This document shows positions 1-9,079 of a stretch of DNA of 64,000 bases, piece by piece. The stretch spans positions 1-64,000 of the forward strand of contig CP013703.1 in the NCBI GenBank assembly GCA_001563305.1. The letters are read 5' to 3'. How positions within the stretch are numbered: position 1 is the stretch's first letter; each line of letters opens with the position of its first letter. The DNA comes from a methanogenic archaeon mixed culture ISO4-G1. GTDB lineage: Archaea; Thermoplasmatota; Thermoplasmata; Methanomassiliicoccales; Methanomethylophilaceae. A program made the translations under genes and the position numbers. Under the pieces are notes generated by a model, which saw only the letters and a list, made by a program, of their open reading frames with translations, searched no databases and was not told the DNA's origin.

Positions 1-1236
1 ATGACAGAGACCAACATTTTTACTCAATATCTCGAGAAGAGAAGGACATTGGTGAAGAACAAGAAGATCCTCCAACCATCCTACATACCGGATTATCTTC
101 CGCACAGGGATCATGAGATCAGCACGATTGCGGAGATAATCGCTCCTTCATTGAATAAGAACAAACCTTCCAACATCCTGATCATCGGAAAGACCGGAAC
201 AGGTAAAACAGCTGTGATGAACTTCATAGGGAAGGAACTGAAAAAAGCAGATCCCGCGGAAGAGAACTGCACATTCATCATGATCAACTGCGAATTAGTG
301 GATACACCTTACGGAATCCTTTACAACATCGCGAACTACATCATATCCGATCCTTCGAGGAAGATCCCTTACACCGGATGGAGCGTCGATAAGATCCTTC
401 TCGAATTGACCAATTACATCGAGGAGAAGAACAGGACTTTCATTATAGTCCTGGATGAGATCGACAGATCGTTCCAGAAGAATGGGGATGACATCTTCTA
501 CTATCTCACATCTATCAATGATAAGCTGAAGAATTCGACGGTCTCGATAATCGGTATCACTAACAACACGAAGTTCACCGAATTCCTCGGACCAAAAGTG
601 AAGAGCAGACTTACTGAAGTGAAGATCGTCTTCCCTCCCTACACCGTGGAGCAGCTTCAGGATATCCTCTACGACAGGGTCAAGGATGCATTTGACGAAG
701 GGATCCTCTCTGAAGGTGTAATCCCTTACTGTGCTGCTTTAACTGCGCAGGAAGGAGGGGATGCTAGAAGGGCCCTCGGACTCCTCAGGATGTCTGCCGA
801 TATCGCAGAGAGGAATGGGGATTCGATCATCTCAGAGGCTCATGTCAAATCCGCAAAGAACACATTGGAATTGGATGCGGTTTCAGAAGTGATCAAGACC
901 CTCAACGCCCAATCGAAGATGGTCCTGATGAGCATCATAAAGAACACCGAGGAAGGTCTCAACGTGATGATCACCGGTGATGTCTATACCACTTACAAGT
1001 ACCTCTGCGAGGTCACCGGAACATCTGTGATCACTCAGAGGAGGATCGCTGATCTGATTTCAGAATTGGACATGCTGGGTATCATCCATGCAAGGGTCAA
1101 ATCCTTCGGCAGGGCCGGGCGTACAAAGGAGATCGAACTCAGTGCTCCCAAGGAGATCGTGAACCTTCTGAAATCCGACGATCTGTTCAAGGAACTGGAG
1201 AAATACAAGCCTCCAAAGCAGACCACTCTGATGTGA
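1..1236 (+). CDS. cdc6: Orc1/Cdc6 replication initiator
   Basis: This is the archaeal origin-binding AAA+ initiator that marks replication origins and loads the MCM helicase. The 411-residue protein has the usual family length. Walker A (GKTGTGKT) is at residues 63-70, Walker B (IIVLDEID) at 148-155, the sensor 1 asparagines near 188 and a sensor 2 stretch (GGDARRA) at 252-258. A winged-helix DNA-binding domain follows from about residue 300. The ATG is the first base of the window, so upstream signals cannot be seen, but the N-terminus matches the family. The gene looks more A+T-rich than most of the window. Because genomes are often numbered from this gene, an origin probably lies just upstream. 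Confidence 0.95.
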   Translation: MTETNIFTQYLEKRRTLVKNKKILQPSYIPDYLPHRDHEISTIAEIIAPSLNKNKPSNILIIGKTGTGKTAVMNFIGKELKKADPAEENCTFIMINCELVDTPYGILYNIANYIISDPSRKIPYTGWSVDKILLELTNYIEEKNRTFIIVLDEIDRSFQKNGDDIFYYLTSINDKLKNSTVSIIGITNNTKFTEFLGPKVKSRLTEVKIVFPPYTVEQLQDILYDRVKDAFDEGILSEGVIPYCAALTAQEGGDARRALGLLRMSADIAERNGDSIISEAHVKSAKNTLELDAVSEVIKTLNAQSKMVLMSIIKNTEEGLNVMITGDVYTTYKYLCEVTGTSVITQRRIADLISELDMLGIIHARVKSFGRAGRTKEIELSAPKEIVNLLKSDDLFKELEKYKPPKQTTLM

Positions 1237-1291
1237 AAATCTCGCACAGATACCCTTCAGGAGTTCCAGTGGAAATGGTGGGGTGGGGGTC

Positions 1292-2128
1292 TCAGAAATC
1301 CCACTTGCTTTCCTCTTCCAATTTCTTCATGTAGGACTTCTTCACGATGTGCATGTCGCTGAACCATATCAGCGAGAAGACGGTGACGAATAGCATTATC
1401 AGGGACAGCAGCGAGTTGAAGGAATGCTCCATCACGTTGTGACGGTAATCATCGGACATCATTAGCTTGACGATGCCTCCCCAAGGGATCTCCATCATCG
1501 CCACCGAACGTATGTTGTCCCATCCGATGGGATAGGTGATGATGTGGCTGTTCTGGTCGAAGTTCCTGTTTGTAGTAGGGTTGTCACCCATCGTGAGGAA
1601 TCCGCTCTGGTTCCTCGTGAAGGAGTTCAGGTCGACGCTGACATCCTTGTGGGATTGTGTTATGCCTGTGAACGACAACTTTCCGGAGAGCCTCATGTAA
1701 TCGGAGGATCCAGTGCAGCTCCATTCACCTTCGTAGTTCGCAAGAGAGGGTGCGCTCCATGTCCCGTTGCCGTTGTAGTCCAGCCAGATGATGGCACGGT
1801 GGATGATTGGGTTCTTGCTGCTCCCGCCCTCGTAGATGATCACCGATCCGTAATCCCCGAAGGTCTGGTAGCCGGTCTGGAGGGCCTCGACATAACTCTG
1901 GATCTGATCCTTGCTGGCCGCTTGGCTCACGCTCTGCAGTACGACGGCGTCCCCGGTGTCGATGACACCCAGCTGGGAATAGCTGTTGTCATGCTGCATG
2001 CTGTTGGACGTGACGACGCTGAGGGAGGAATCCAGATCCGACGACACCTTGACATAGAGCGTCAGCCCCCCTACCGCCGCCAGCAGCACGCATATCGCGA
2101 CAACGAGGATCTTCGTACTAGCGTTCAC
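1292..2128 (-). CDS. Signal peptidase I (S26B, archaeal/SEC11 type)
   Basis: This membrane protease removes signal peptides from secreted proteins. The 278-residue protein has an N-terminal membrane segment at about residues 6-26. The catalytic serine is in the SNSMQ motif (Ser43), the histidine is in PIIHRAIIW (His110), and the conserved GDN box with a following aspartate lies at about 181-191. This Ser-His-Asp arrangement is typical of archaeal and ER signal peptidases rather than the bacterial Ser-Lys type. A second hydrophobic segment near 235-258 gives a C-terminal anchor. The start is GTG, about 27 bases from a TATA-like element, so the message is probably leaderless. The gene converges on cdc6 with a 55-base gap that holds nothing recognisable. 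Confidence 0.85.
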   Translation of the reverse strand: MNASTKILVVAICVLLAAVGGLTLYVKVSSDLDSSLSVVTSNSMQHDNSYSQLGVIDTGDAVVLQSVSQAASKDQIQSYVEALQTGYQTFGDYGSVIIYEGGSSKNPIIHRAIIWLDYNGNGTWSAPSLANYEGEWSCTGSSDYMRLSGKLSFTGITQSHKDVSVDLNSFTRNQSGFLTMGDNPTTNRNFDQNSHIITYPIGWDNIRSVAMMEIPWGGIVKLMMSDDYRHNVMEHSFNSLLSLIMLFVTVFSLIWFSDMHIVKKSYMKKLEEESKWDF

Positions 2129-2148
2129 GCGTGGGAGATGGTGTCGAC

Positions 2149-2160
2149 TTATTTATAAAA
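2149..2160. promoter_or_regulatory. TATA element probably shared by divergent genes
   Basis: An A/T-rich, nearly symmetric element (TTATTTATAAAA) lies between the signal peptidase and the dCMP deaminase. Read leftward it is about 27 bases from the GTG of the peptidase, which fits a leaderless transcript. Read rightward it predicts a start near 2180, leaving a leader of about 25 bases with a GGGAAGGA ribosome site for the deaminase. Use in both directions is inferred from spacing. Confidence 0.5.
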
Positions 2161-2204
2161 GTGGAAAGAGGTATGGGTTCAGCACCCTTTAGGGAAGGAT
2201 AGAC

Positions 2205-2663
2205 ATGGAAAGACCCAGCAATGACGAATACTTCATGGAGATGGCACAGTTGGTCTCGTCGCGTTCCACGTGCATGAGGAGGAAGGTAGGCGCCGTCATC
2301 GTCAAGGAGAAGAGGGTCCTCTCCACCGGCTATAACGGATCCCCCAAGGGAACGAAGCACTGCGAGGAGCTTGGATGTATCCGTGTGAAGCTCAACGTTC
2401 CGTCCGGTACGAGGCATGAGCTCTGCAGGGGGGTGCACGCCGAGCAGAACGCAGTGACCCAGGCTGCCTATTTCGGTGTCAGCGTGGACGGCGCAACGAT
2501 CTACACGTCGACCTATCCGTGCTCGATGTGCGCGAAGATCCTCATCAATGCTGGCATAAAGGAGATCGTCTACAGCGAGGGATACGCGGACGACCTCTCC
2601 AAAGAGCTCCTCACCGAAGCGGGGATTAAAATAAGGGAGTACAAACCCCTCAAAAAGCTGTAA
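2205..2663 (+). CDS. Deoxycytidylate (dCMP) deaminase
   Basis: The predicted enzyme converts dCMP to dUMP, feeding thymidylate synthesis. The 152-residue protein has the zinc-binding and catalytic signature of the cytidine/dCMP deaminase fold: HAEQNA at residues 78-83, with His78 as ligand and Glu80 as proton shuttle, and PCSMC at 105-109, with Cys106 and Cys109 as ligands. The extra cysteines and histidine near residues 52-58 and 71-74 are typical of the ComEB/dCMP branch. A GGGAAGGA ribosome site precedes the ATG. It is divergent from the signal peptidase. Another nucleotide-deaminase specificity is possible but less likely. Confidence 0.88.
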   Translation: MERPSNDEYFMEMAQLVSSRSTCMRRKVGAVIVKEKRVLSTGYNGSPKGTKHCEELGCIRVKLNVPSGTRHELCRGVHAEQNAVTQAAYFGVSVDGATIYTSTYPCSMCAKILINAGIKEIVYSEGYADDLSKELLTEAGIKIREYKPLKKL

Positions 2664-2702
2664 CCAAGCCTATTTAACCGTTTCCAAAAAACCCCTTGGT
2701 CC

Positions 2703-2720
2703 TTTATAATAATATAAATA
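2703..2720 (+). promoter_or_regulatory. Promoter of the ATP synthase operon
   Basis: Two overlapping A/T-rich TATA-like blocks (TTTATAAT and AATATAAATA) lie 55-75 bases before the first ATP synthase gene. The usual spacing of about 25 bases predicts transcription start between about 2731 and 2742. The preceding gene ends at 2663 on the same strand, and this is the only clear promoter before the nine-gene operon. Confidence 0.55.
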
Positions 2721-2750
2721 CGCACCCTTTAAGTAATAACACAGATTACG

Positions 2751-2789
2751 ATGGCTCAAGTCGGGGAGTGTAAATTTGAGCCGGACTGA
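2751..2789 (+). other. Possible 12-codon leader ORF overlapping ahaH
   Basis: An ATG at 2751 opens a 12-codon frame ending at 2789, inside the first codons of ahaH. It lies 10-20 bases downstream of the predicted transcription start and has no ribosome site, so it could be read from the mRNA 5' end. Its codons run across the ahaH ribosome site and TTG start. Translation is unproven, and the frame may be chance. Confidence 0.25.
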
Positions 2790-3108
2790 AATACTTACGG
2801 AGATAAAACAAGCGGAAGCGAAAGCTGACGCCCAGGTCGCAATGGCCCAGGACGAACAGAAAGCAGCTCTCGCAGAAGCTCGCAGAGATTCTGTGAAGAA
2901 GATTCAGGACGCCGAAGCTCAGATGCGCAGCTCTTACGAGTCCGCAGTAGCCGCGGAAAAGGACAAACTTGCCGCAGAACACGAGTCCAAGCTCGTGGAG
3001 GGCAAGACTGAGGCCGATAATATCGGCAGCAGTTCCAAGGCGAAGAAAGAGGAAGCAAAAGAATTCCTTAAAAATGAAGTTGAGAGGATTTTGAATGTTT
3101 CTTCCTGA
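2776..3108 (+). CDS. ahaH: A-type ATP synthase subunit H (peripheral stalk)
   Basis: Subunit H pairs with subunit E to form the peripheral stalk that keeps the catalytic head from turning. The 110-residue protein is almost entirely a charged, alanine-rich coiled coil, typical of AhaH/subunit G. The start is TTG at 2776, eight bases after a GGGGAG ribosome site, and no in-frame ATG would give a better N-terminus. It is the first gene of the nine-gene operon and overlaps the next gene by 14 bases. Assignment rests on coiled-coil composition, length and operon position, since the family has little sequence signature. Confidence 0.82.
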   Translation: MSRTEILTEIKQAEAKADAQVAMAQDEQKAALAEARRDSVKKIQDAEAQMRSSYESAVAAEKDKLAAEHESKLVEGKTEADNIGSSSKAKKEEAKEFLKNEVERILNVSS

Positions 3109-5170
3109 GTCGATGAGTAGGATTGTGATCGTGGGCGCTAACTCATGCATCGACGAGACAATTGATGTCTTGTACGATCTCGAGAAGGTCCACCTGATCG
3201 ATCATACCGTCGACGCGGATGAGGGTTTCACCCTCGGAACGCCCCGCCCGTATTCCTCCAAGACAGCCGAGAGGCTTCTGAAGGTACGTGCGATGGAGAA
3301 GGATCTGGGTGTCAACAAGCACACCAAGACCCAGACGATTTCAGAGAGTGAAATCAGGAGCCAGATAACATCTGACAGCGTCGAATCTGTCGAGAAGGAC
3401 GTTAGGGTCGTTCTCGATAAGAGGAATGATCTCAATCAGAGAATCACCGAGTTAAACGCAAAGAAGAAGAGTCTCGAGCTCCTTGTAAGACTACCTATCG
3501 ACCTTGACATGTACTCCGGTTACAGGAGTATCTGTTCGATGGTCGGAACCGTGGAGAGAGACCCCACCCAGGCATTCGCTGATCTGGGTGAGATCTTCGT
3601 TTCCATGGACAAGAAGAACGGCAGCGTCGTGGCAGCGTTCGTCAAGAACGATGACAGGATGAAGGCCCAGAGCATCTTGTCCGAGTACGGTTTCAGCGAG
3701 ATGCCCCTGCCGGAAGGCAAGGGATCGGCGAAAGCCGCCCTGGACAGCGTCGACAGCCAGCTGGAGACACTGAACAAGGAACTCGAGGTAGTACAGAAGG
3801 AAACAGAGGTTCTTTTTGAGAAACACAAGCATTTCCTCAGAGCATCCGACGAGGCTCTGTCAGGCGACGCCGAGAAGGGTACCTTGCCCGTAAGGATCGC
3901 CACTACGAAGTACGCGTTCGTAATGGACGCGTGGGTCCCCACAAAGGACGTCGAGGGCGTCAAGAACGTCATCGAGGACAAGATCCCTGCAGTCTATGTG
4001 GAGATCGAGGAGGACCGCAGTAGGAGACAGGAAGATTCGGATTCACAGGAGGACAGATTCAAGACCGTGCCCACCAAGATGAAGCACGGCAAGACCACCA
4101 AGCTTTTCGAATACCCCACAAGGATGATGTCGATCCCCAAGTACAACGAGGTCGACCCCACTGTGCTCATCGCCATCTTCCTCCCGCTGTTCTTCGGATT
4201 CATGGTCGGAGATGTCGGTTACGCCATCCCCTTCATCATCCTGGGGGCATATGGACTCAAGTTCGCCAAGAACCCGGACTGGCGCGCAATCGCGACCGTT
4301 CTGTTCTTCGGAGGAATCTGGGCGTTCATTTTCGGGTTCTTCTTCTTCGGAGAGGCTCTCGGAATGCACTTCATTGGGCCCGAAGAGTTTGTAGAAGGTA
4401 CGGTCACATACACCTGGGCAGGACTGCTGGGACTTGACAACCTACACCTGTTCTTCGAGCAGTTCCTGATTCACGGACACGGAGTCGGAAAGATCGATCC
4501 CGAGTTCGTAGGAATGCTGCTCAGGCTTTCAGTGTACGTCGGAGTCGTCCATCTCGCGATCGGATACCTCGTCGCCATCTATAACAAGACTGTACAGCAC
4601 GGATTCAAGCACGGATTCCTCGAGAAGGGAGGACCTTTCCTCATCTTCATCGGAGTCGTACTGCTTGGTTACGGCGTCGGATTCTGGCTGATCATGCAGA
4701 CTCTGACCCTCGATGACGCAATGCCGTTCATCGGAGTCGCTGCCGTGTTCATAGCCATCGGAGCCGTTATCGTCGCTAAGTCTGAAGGCGCGATGTCGAT
4801 CCTGATCGAGACGGTCGACGCGTTCGGAAACATCCTTTCATACACTCGTCTGGTCGCTATCGGAATGTCCAAGGCCGGAATGGCACTGGCATTCAACTAC
4901 ATAGCGTTCGGAATGATCGCAGGCATCGATCCCAACCCCGCAGTGGCGTCCGAGATCGGAATAGTCATGCTCGTCGTAGCTCTGTTACTGTTCTGCGTCC
5001 TGCATCTGATGATTTGGACTTTGGCTATCCTCTCCGGAGGACTGCACGCGTTAAGGTTGCAGCTCGTCGAGTTCATGATCAAGTTCTATGAGGGAGAGGG
5101 AACCGAGTTCACACCCCTCAAAATCAAACACATCAAAACCGTTTCAGATATCAAAGCAAAAGAGGCATAA
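3095..5170 (+). CDS. ahaI: A-type ATP synthase subunit I (membrane subunit a)
   Basis: Subunit I forms the ion half-channels beside the rotor ring and anchors the peripheral stalk. The 691-residue protein has the expected two parts. Residues 1-350 are soluble and partly coiled coil. The C-terminal half carries several membrane helices, starting with a segment rich in F and G at about residue 350. The stretch YTRLVAIGMSKAGMALAFNY near residue 590 holds the conserved arginine that faces the rotor carboxylate. The start ATG at 3095 has a GAGAGG ribosome site. A second ATG at 3113 gives the more standard family N-terminus (MSRIVIVG) and is the alternative. It sits two bases before ahaK. Confidence 0.93.
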   Translation: MFLPESMSRIVIVGANSCIDETIDVLYDLEKVHLIDHTVDADEGFTLGTPRPYSSKTAERLLKVRAMEKDLGVNKHTKTQTISESEIRSQITSDSVESVEKDVRVVLDKRNDLNQRITELNAKKKSLELLVRLPIDLDMYSGYRSICSMVGTVERDPTQAFADLGEIFVSMDKKNGSVVAAFVKNDDRMKAQSILSEYGFSEMPLPEGKGSAKAALDSVDSQLETLNKELEVVQKETEVLFEKHKHFLRASDEALSGDAEKGTLPVRIATTKYAFVMDAWVPTKDVEGVKNVIEDKIPAVYVEIEEDRSRRQEDSDSQEDRFKTVPTKMKHGKTTKLFEYPTRMMSIPKYNEVDPTVLIAIFLPLFFGFMVGDVGYAIPFIILGAYGLKFAKNPDWRAIATVLFFGGIWAFIFGFFFFGEALGMHFIGPEEFVEGTVTYTWAGLLGLDNLHLFFEQFLIHGHGVGKIDPEFVGMLLRLSVYVGVVHLAIGYLVAIYNKTVQHGFKHGFLEKGGPFLIFIGVVLLGYGVGFWLIMQTLTLDDAMPFIGVAAVFIAIGAVIVAKSEGAMSILIETVDAFGNILSYTRLVAIGMSKAGMALAFNYIAFGMIAGIDPNPAVASEIGIVMLVVALLLFCVLHLMIWTLAILSGGLHALRLQLVEFMIKFYEGEGTEFTPLKIKHIKTVSDIKAKEA

Positions 5171-5172
5171 AA

Positions 5173-5400
5173 ATGGCAGCAGCAGAAGCAGCAGGAATGA
5201 TCGCAATCGGAGCAGGACTGGCAGTCGGACTCGCCGGTATCGGAACAGGTCTGGCACAGAAGGACATCGGAGCAGCAGCAGTCGGAGCAATCACAGAGGA
5301 CTCCAAGATGCTGGGAAAAGCACTGATGTTCATGGTGCTCCCTGAGACTATCGTTATCTTCGGACTGGTTATCGCTATCCTTGCAATCTTCACAATGTGA
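5173..5400 (+). CDS. ahaK: A-type ATP synthase subunit K (rotor proteolipid)
   Basis: This is the small membrane subunit whose ring turns as ions pass. At 75 residues it is a single hairpin of two membrane helices with no leader peptide. The ion-carrying glutamate is in the LPETIVIFG motif of helix 2, at about residue 58. A glutamine (GTGLAQKD) in helix 1 and the ET pair are residues often found in sodium-binding rotor rings, so sodium use is possible, but the sequence alone does not settle this. It lies between subunits I and E. Confidence 0.93.
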   Translation: MAAAEAAGMIAIGAGLAVGLAGIGTGLAQKDIGAAAVGAITEDSKMLGKALMFMVLPETIVIFGLVIAILAIFTM

Positions 5401-5422
5401 TTTCGCCAATCGAGGTAATCTC

Positions 5423-5980
5423 ATGGCATTGAACAACGTGACCGCGGAGATCAACTCCATCGCAGACTCGAAGGTGCAGGAAATCCAGGCCCAGACGGCT
5501 CAGGAGATCCACCGCATCCAGGAGGAGACGGAGAAGAAGATCGCCGGGTTGAAAGAAAGTGAAGACAAGAGGCTCGCGGATACCCTCGCACGCATGGACC
5601 GCCAGGAAGCCTCCAGCGCAGAGCTGGAGAGCAAGAAGGTCGTCCTCGCGAAGAAGAAGGAGATCCTCTCGGAAGTCTTCGACGAGACGCTCAAGGAGCT
5701 CGAGACAGCGTCGGCCGATGTAAAGCTGGCACAGTACAAGAGCATGGTAGCGTACGCGAAGACCATCATCGACTCGCCCAAGGCCATAATGTCGGAGAAC
5801 GACAAGTTCACCGCCAAGCAGCTGGGAGTCAAGTCGGTCGAGCAGGACAGCAGGATCGTCGCAGGACTCATCCTCCAGAGCGAGGACGGTCAGATCGAGA
5901 TCGACATGCAGTACTCCGCACTCCTCCGCACCGTATGGGACCGCGGCATCAAGGACGTGTCCGACATTCTCTTCGGGTGA
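5423..5980 (+). CDS. ahaE: A-type ATP synthase subunit E (peripheral stalk)
   Basis: Subunit E pairs with H in the peripheral stalk and contacts the catalytic head. The 186-residue protein has a long N-terminal coiled coil (about residues 1-90, rich in E, K and Q) and a compact C-terminal domain, as in the family. The ATG at 5423 was chosen because a GAGGT ribosome site lies seven bases upstream. An in-frame start at 5381 would overlap ahaK and lacks such a site. The stop is five bases before the subunit C start. Confidence 0.9.
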   Translation: MALNNVTAEINSIADSKVQEIQAQTAQEIHRIQEETEKKIAGLKESEDKRLADTLARMDRQEASSAELESKKVVLAKKKEILSEVFDETLKELETASADVKLAQYKSMVAYAKTIIDSPKAIMSENDKFTAKQLGVKSVEQDSRIVAGLILQSEDGQIEIDMQYSALLRTVWDRGIKDVSDILFG

Positions 5981-5985
5981 AGGAA

Positions 5986-7041
5986 ATGTTCGGGCTCAGC
6001 AAGAGTAAAGGCAACTACGCATACACCGCAACCAGAGCGAAAGCGATGAAGTCGCTTTTGATCAAGGAGGACGACTACAACAAGATGTTGCAGCTCAGCG
6101 TCAGCGAGCTCGCCCGCGCGACCGCGGAGGCAGGATATCAGAAAGAGATCACCGACCTCGCGGACAAGACGGAGGGCGTCGACCTGGTCGAGCGTGCCAC
6201 CTACATGTACACGGCGAACACCTTCAAGGCTCTCTTGAAGGGTGCACAGGGAGAACTCTACACCCTGATGGCCGCATACCTGCAGAAGTGGGACAACTGG
6301 AACATCAAGGTCATACTCCGCGGCAAATCGTACGGTCTGCCGGTCGACGAGATCAGAGCTGATCTGGTCCCCGCCGGTAACTTGAGCACCGAAGATCTAG
6401 AGAGACTCATCGCACTTGAATCGAGCGAAGACATACTGGCAGCCTACTCCAAGGCAGAGTCCGTCGATATTCCCACAGAGCTCCTGGCCGAGTACAAGGC
6501 AACAGGCAACCTGGGGCACATCGAGGACTACATCGACAAGTTCCAGTACATCAGGCTCCTGAAGGTCATCCCGACCAACTCGATCCCCACCCGCATGTTC
6601 TCAGAGTACATCAGGCAAGAGGTCGACATCAGGAACCTCGAGACGATACTGAAGCTGAAGATCGAGGGTGTCGACGGGGAGAAGATCATGGAATACATCA
6701 TCCCCGGAGGAAAGCAGATCGACATGAAGCTGGCAAAGCAGCTTGCCGACGCCAAGACCGTTCAGGATACATATCCCGATCTCGCCCAGCTCGATTTCTA
6801 CGACTACATCAAGGAACTGATCGACGCAGGAAACATGACCGTTCGCGATCTTCTCCTGCGCACAAAGAGATACGAAATTGACGAGGCCAAGAAGTTCTCA
6901 CAGGAGTACCCCTTGTCCATCCTCCCCGTCATCGACTACATGGTCAACATGGAGAAAGAGGCGAGGAACATCAGGACGATCGCGAGAGGTATCGAGAGCG
7001 GACTCGACAAAGAGACTATCAAAGGATTGCTGGTGATCTGA
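5986..7041 (+). CDS. ahaC: A-type ATP synthase subunit C (central stalk adaptor)
   Basis: Subunit C links the central stalk to the rotor ring and is the archaeal counterpart of V-ATPase subunit d. The 351-residue protein is all-helical, starting with the family-typical region NYAYTATRAKAMKSLL. The ATG at 5986 follows a GAAGGA sequence directly and comes five bases after the subunit E stop. Extending to 5935 would add basic residues that are only the shadow of subunit E. The stop overlaps the start of subunit F in TGATG. Confidence 0.92.
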   Translation: MFGLSKSKGNYAYTATRAKAMKSLLIKEDDYNKMLQLSVSELARATAEAGYQKEITDLADKTEGVDLVERATYMYTANTFKALLKGAQGELYTLMAAYLQKWDNWNIKVILRGKSYGLPVDEIRADLVPAGNLSTEDLERLIALESSEDILAAYSKAESVDIPTELLAEYKATGNLGHIEDYIDKFQYIRLLKVIPTNSIPTRMFSEYIRQEVDIRNLETILKLKIEGVDGEKIMEYIIPGGKQIDMKLAKQLADAKTVQDTYPDLAQLDFYDYIKELIDAGNMTVRDLLLRTKRYEIDEAKKFSQEYPLSILPVIDYMVNMEKEARNIRTIARGIESGLDKETIKGLLVI

Positions 7042-7346
7042 TGGAAATCGCAGTATTGGGAAGTGAGGAGTTCACACTCGGATTCAGGCTTGCCGGAATC
7101 AGGCGCGTATTCGTAGCAAACCCAGATAACTATCAAGAAAAGATGCTGGAAGCAATGTCCCAGCAGACAATAGGTATCCTCGCAGTAGATGCGAAGGACC
7201 TCGACAATCTCCCCCAGAACCTCAGGCACAAGGTCATGGATTCGATCCAGCCTGTGGTCGTTGCAGTCGGAGGATCGGATGACGATCTCCGCGAGAAGGT
7301 CAAGAGGGCGATTGGCGTAGATTTATACAAGAATGAGGATGATTGA
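7041..7346 (+). CDS. ahaF: A-type ATP synthase subunit F (central stalk)
   Basis: Subunit F sits in the central stalk with D. The 101-residue protein matches the family in length and opens with the characteristic region AVLGSEEFTLGFRLAGI, a Rossmann-like fold. Its ATG overlaps the subunit C stop codon, implying translational coupling, and its own stop directly abuts the ATG of subunit A. Confidence 0.93.
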   Translation: MEIAVLGSEEFTLGFRLAGIRRVFVANPDNYQEKMLEAMSQQTIGILAVDAKDLDNLPQNLRHKVMDSIQPVVVAVGGSDDDLREKVKRAIGVDLYKNEDD

Positions 7347-9074
7347 ATGAGCACTGAAGGTGTAATTTACAGGGTCGCCGGACCTGTCGTGACCGCCACA
7401 GGTATCTCGCCCAAGATGTACGACGTCGTACACGTTGGAAACGAGCAGCTGATGGGAGAGGTCATCAAAATCGTCGGCGAGTACTCCATCATCCAGGTTT
7501 ATGAGGACACAGACAACGTCAAGCCGGGAGAGCCTGTCACGAACACAGGAATGCCCCTGTCCGTTGAGCTCGGTCCCGGACTTCTGACATCCGTTTACGA
7601 CGGAATTCAGAGGCCTCTCCCCGTTCTGAGGGAGAAGATGGGAGACTTCATTTTCCGTGGAGTCGCCGCACCTGGATTGGATCACGCGAAGAAATGGGAG
7701 TTCAACCCCACGGTCAACAAGGGAGACGAGGTCTCCCAGGGAATGGTCATCGGTACCGTCCAGGAAGGACCTATCGAGCACAAGATCATGGTCCCCATCG
7801 GACTCAAGGGAAAGGTCGACTCCATCGAGAAGGGACAGTTCACCATCGACGAGACGGTCGCCGTCATCGACGGAAAGGACGTCAAGATGATGCAGTACTG
7901 GCCCGTCCGTAACCCCAGGCCCGTGCAGGAGAAATACCAGCCGGACATCCCCCTGGTCACCGGACTCCGTGTCCTGGACACGATGTTCCCCCTCGCAAAG
8001 GGAGGAGCAGCCGCAATCCCCGGAGCATTCGGAACCGGAAAGACCGTTACCCAGCAGTCGCTGGCCAAGTACTCCGATGCCGAGATCGTCGTCTACATCG
8101 GATGCGGAGAGCGCGGTAACGAGATGACCGAGGTTCTGACGGAGTTCCCCGAACTCGTCGACCCCAAGACGGGCGAGTCCCTGATGAAGAGGACCGTCCT
8201 GATCGCGAACACTTCCAACATGCCTGTCGCGGCTCGTGAGGCATCGGTTTACACCGGAATGACCATCGCCGAGTACTTCAGGGACATGGGATACAACGTC
8301 GCCCTGATGGCAGACTCCACCTCCAGGTGGGCAGAGGCCATGAGGGAGATCTCCTCAAGGTTGGAAGAGATGCCCGGAGAAGAGGGATACCCCGCATACC
8401 TTGCAGGACGTCTCTCCGAGTTCTACGAGCGTGCGGCACGTGCGAAGGTCCTGTGCGGTGCGGACGGATCCGTTTCCGTTATCGGAGCGGTCTCACCTCC
8501 CGGAGGAGACCTTTCGGAGCCTGTCACTCAGAACACCCTCCGTATCGTCCGTGTCTTCTGGGCACTGGACACCAAGCTCCGTGAGAGGAGGCACTTCCCC
8601 ACAATCAACTGGCTGACATCGTACACCATGTACGACAGGCAGCTGGTCGATTGGTTCAAGGCCAACGTCGCAGAGGACTTCCCTGCGCTGAAGGCCTGGG
8701 CAATGAAGACCCTCCAGAGAGAGGCCGAACTTCAGGACGTCGTCCAGATGGTCGGATCCGACTCACTCCCGGACGAGCAGAAGATCACACTCGAGGTCGC
8801 CAAGATGATCCGTGAGATCTTCCTCCAGCAGAACGCGTACCACCCCGTCGACTGTTACTGCCCGCTCAGCAGGCAGTACAAGATGCTGACCCTGATCAAG
8901 AAGTACTCCGACCTCTCGGAGAAGGCTCTCCAGGCAGGCGCACCCGTCGACAAGATTGCATACCTCCCCGTCAGGACCAGGTTCAACCAGGCCAAGTACG
9001 AGGAGAACGTGGACGACGAGCTGGCAGCAGTAGACGCAGACATGGACAAGCAGTTCATGGAGCTCGGAGCGTGA
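7347..9074 (+). CDS. ahaA: A-type ATP synthase catalytic subunit A
   Basis: Subunit A binds and makes or hydrolyses ATP at the three catalytic sites of the head. The 575-residue protein has the full family length. The P-loop GAFGTGKT is at residues 226-233, within the longer [18 protein letters not shown] stretch. The non-homologous insert typical of A/V-type A subunits lies before it. The region [20 protein letters not shown] follows near residue 323. No intein is present. The ATG immediately follows the stop of subunit F. Confidence 0.97.
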   Translation: MSTEGVIYRVAGPVVTATGISPKMYDVVHVGNEQLMGEVIKIVGEYSIIQVYEDTDNVKPGEPVTNTGMPLSVELGPGLLTSVYDGIQRPLPVLREKMGDFIFRGVAAPGLDHAKKWEFNPTVNKGDEVSQGMVIGTVQEGPIEHKIMVPIGLKGKVDSIEKGQFTIDETVAVIDGKDVKMMQYWPVRNPRPVQEKYQPDIPLVTGLRVLDTMFPLAKGGAAAIPGAFGTGKTVTQQSLAKYSDAEIVVYIGCGERGNEMTEVLTEFPELVDPKTGESLMKRTVLIANTSNMPVAAREASVYTGMTIAEYFRDMGYNVALMADSTSRWAEAMREISSRLEEMPGEEGYPAYLAGRLSEFYERAARAKVLCGADGSVSVIGAVSPPGGDLSEPVTQNTLRIVRVFWALDTKLRERRHFPTINWLTSYTMYDRQLVDWFKANVAEDFPALKAWAMKTLQREAELQDVVQMVGSDSLPDEQKITLEVAKMIREIFLQQNAYHPVDCYCPLSRQYKMLTLIKKYSDLSEKALQAGAPVDKIAYLPVRTRFNQAKYEENVDDELAAVDADMDKQFMELGA

Positions 9075-9079
9075 TTATA

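Noticed and set aside
1544-2158. A 204-residue frame antisense to the signal peptidase
   Set aside because: The minus strand has the catalytic Ser, His and Asp motifs of signal peptidase in order; the antisense frame has no family features.
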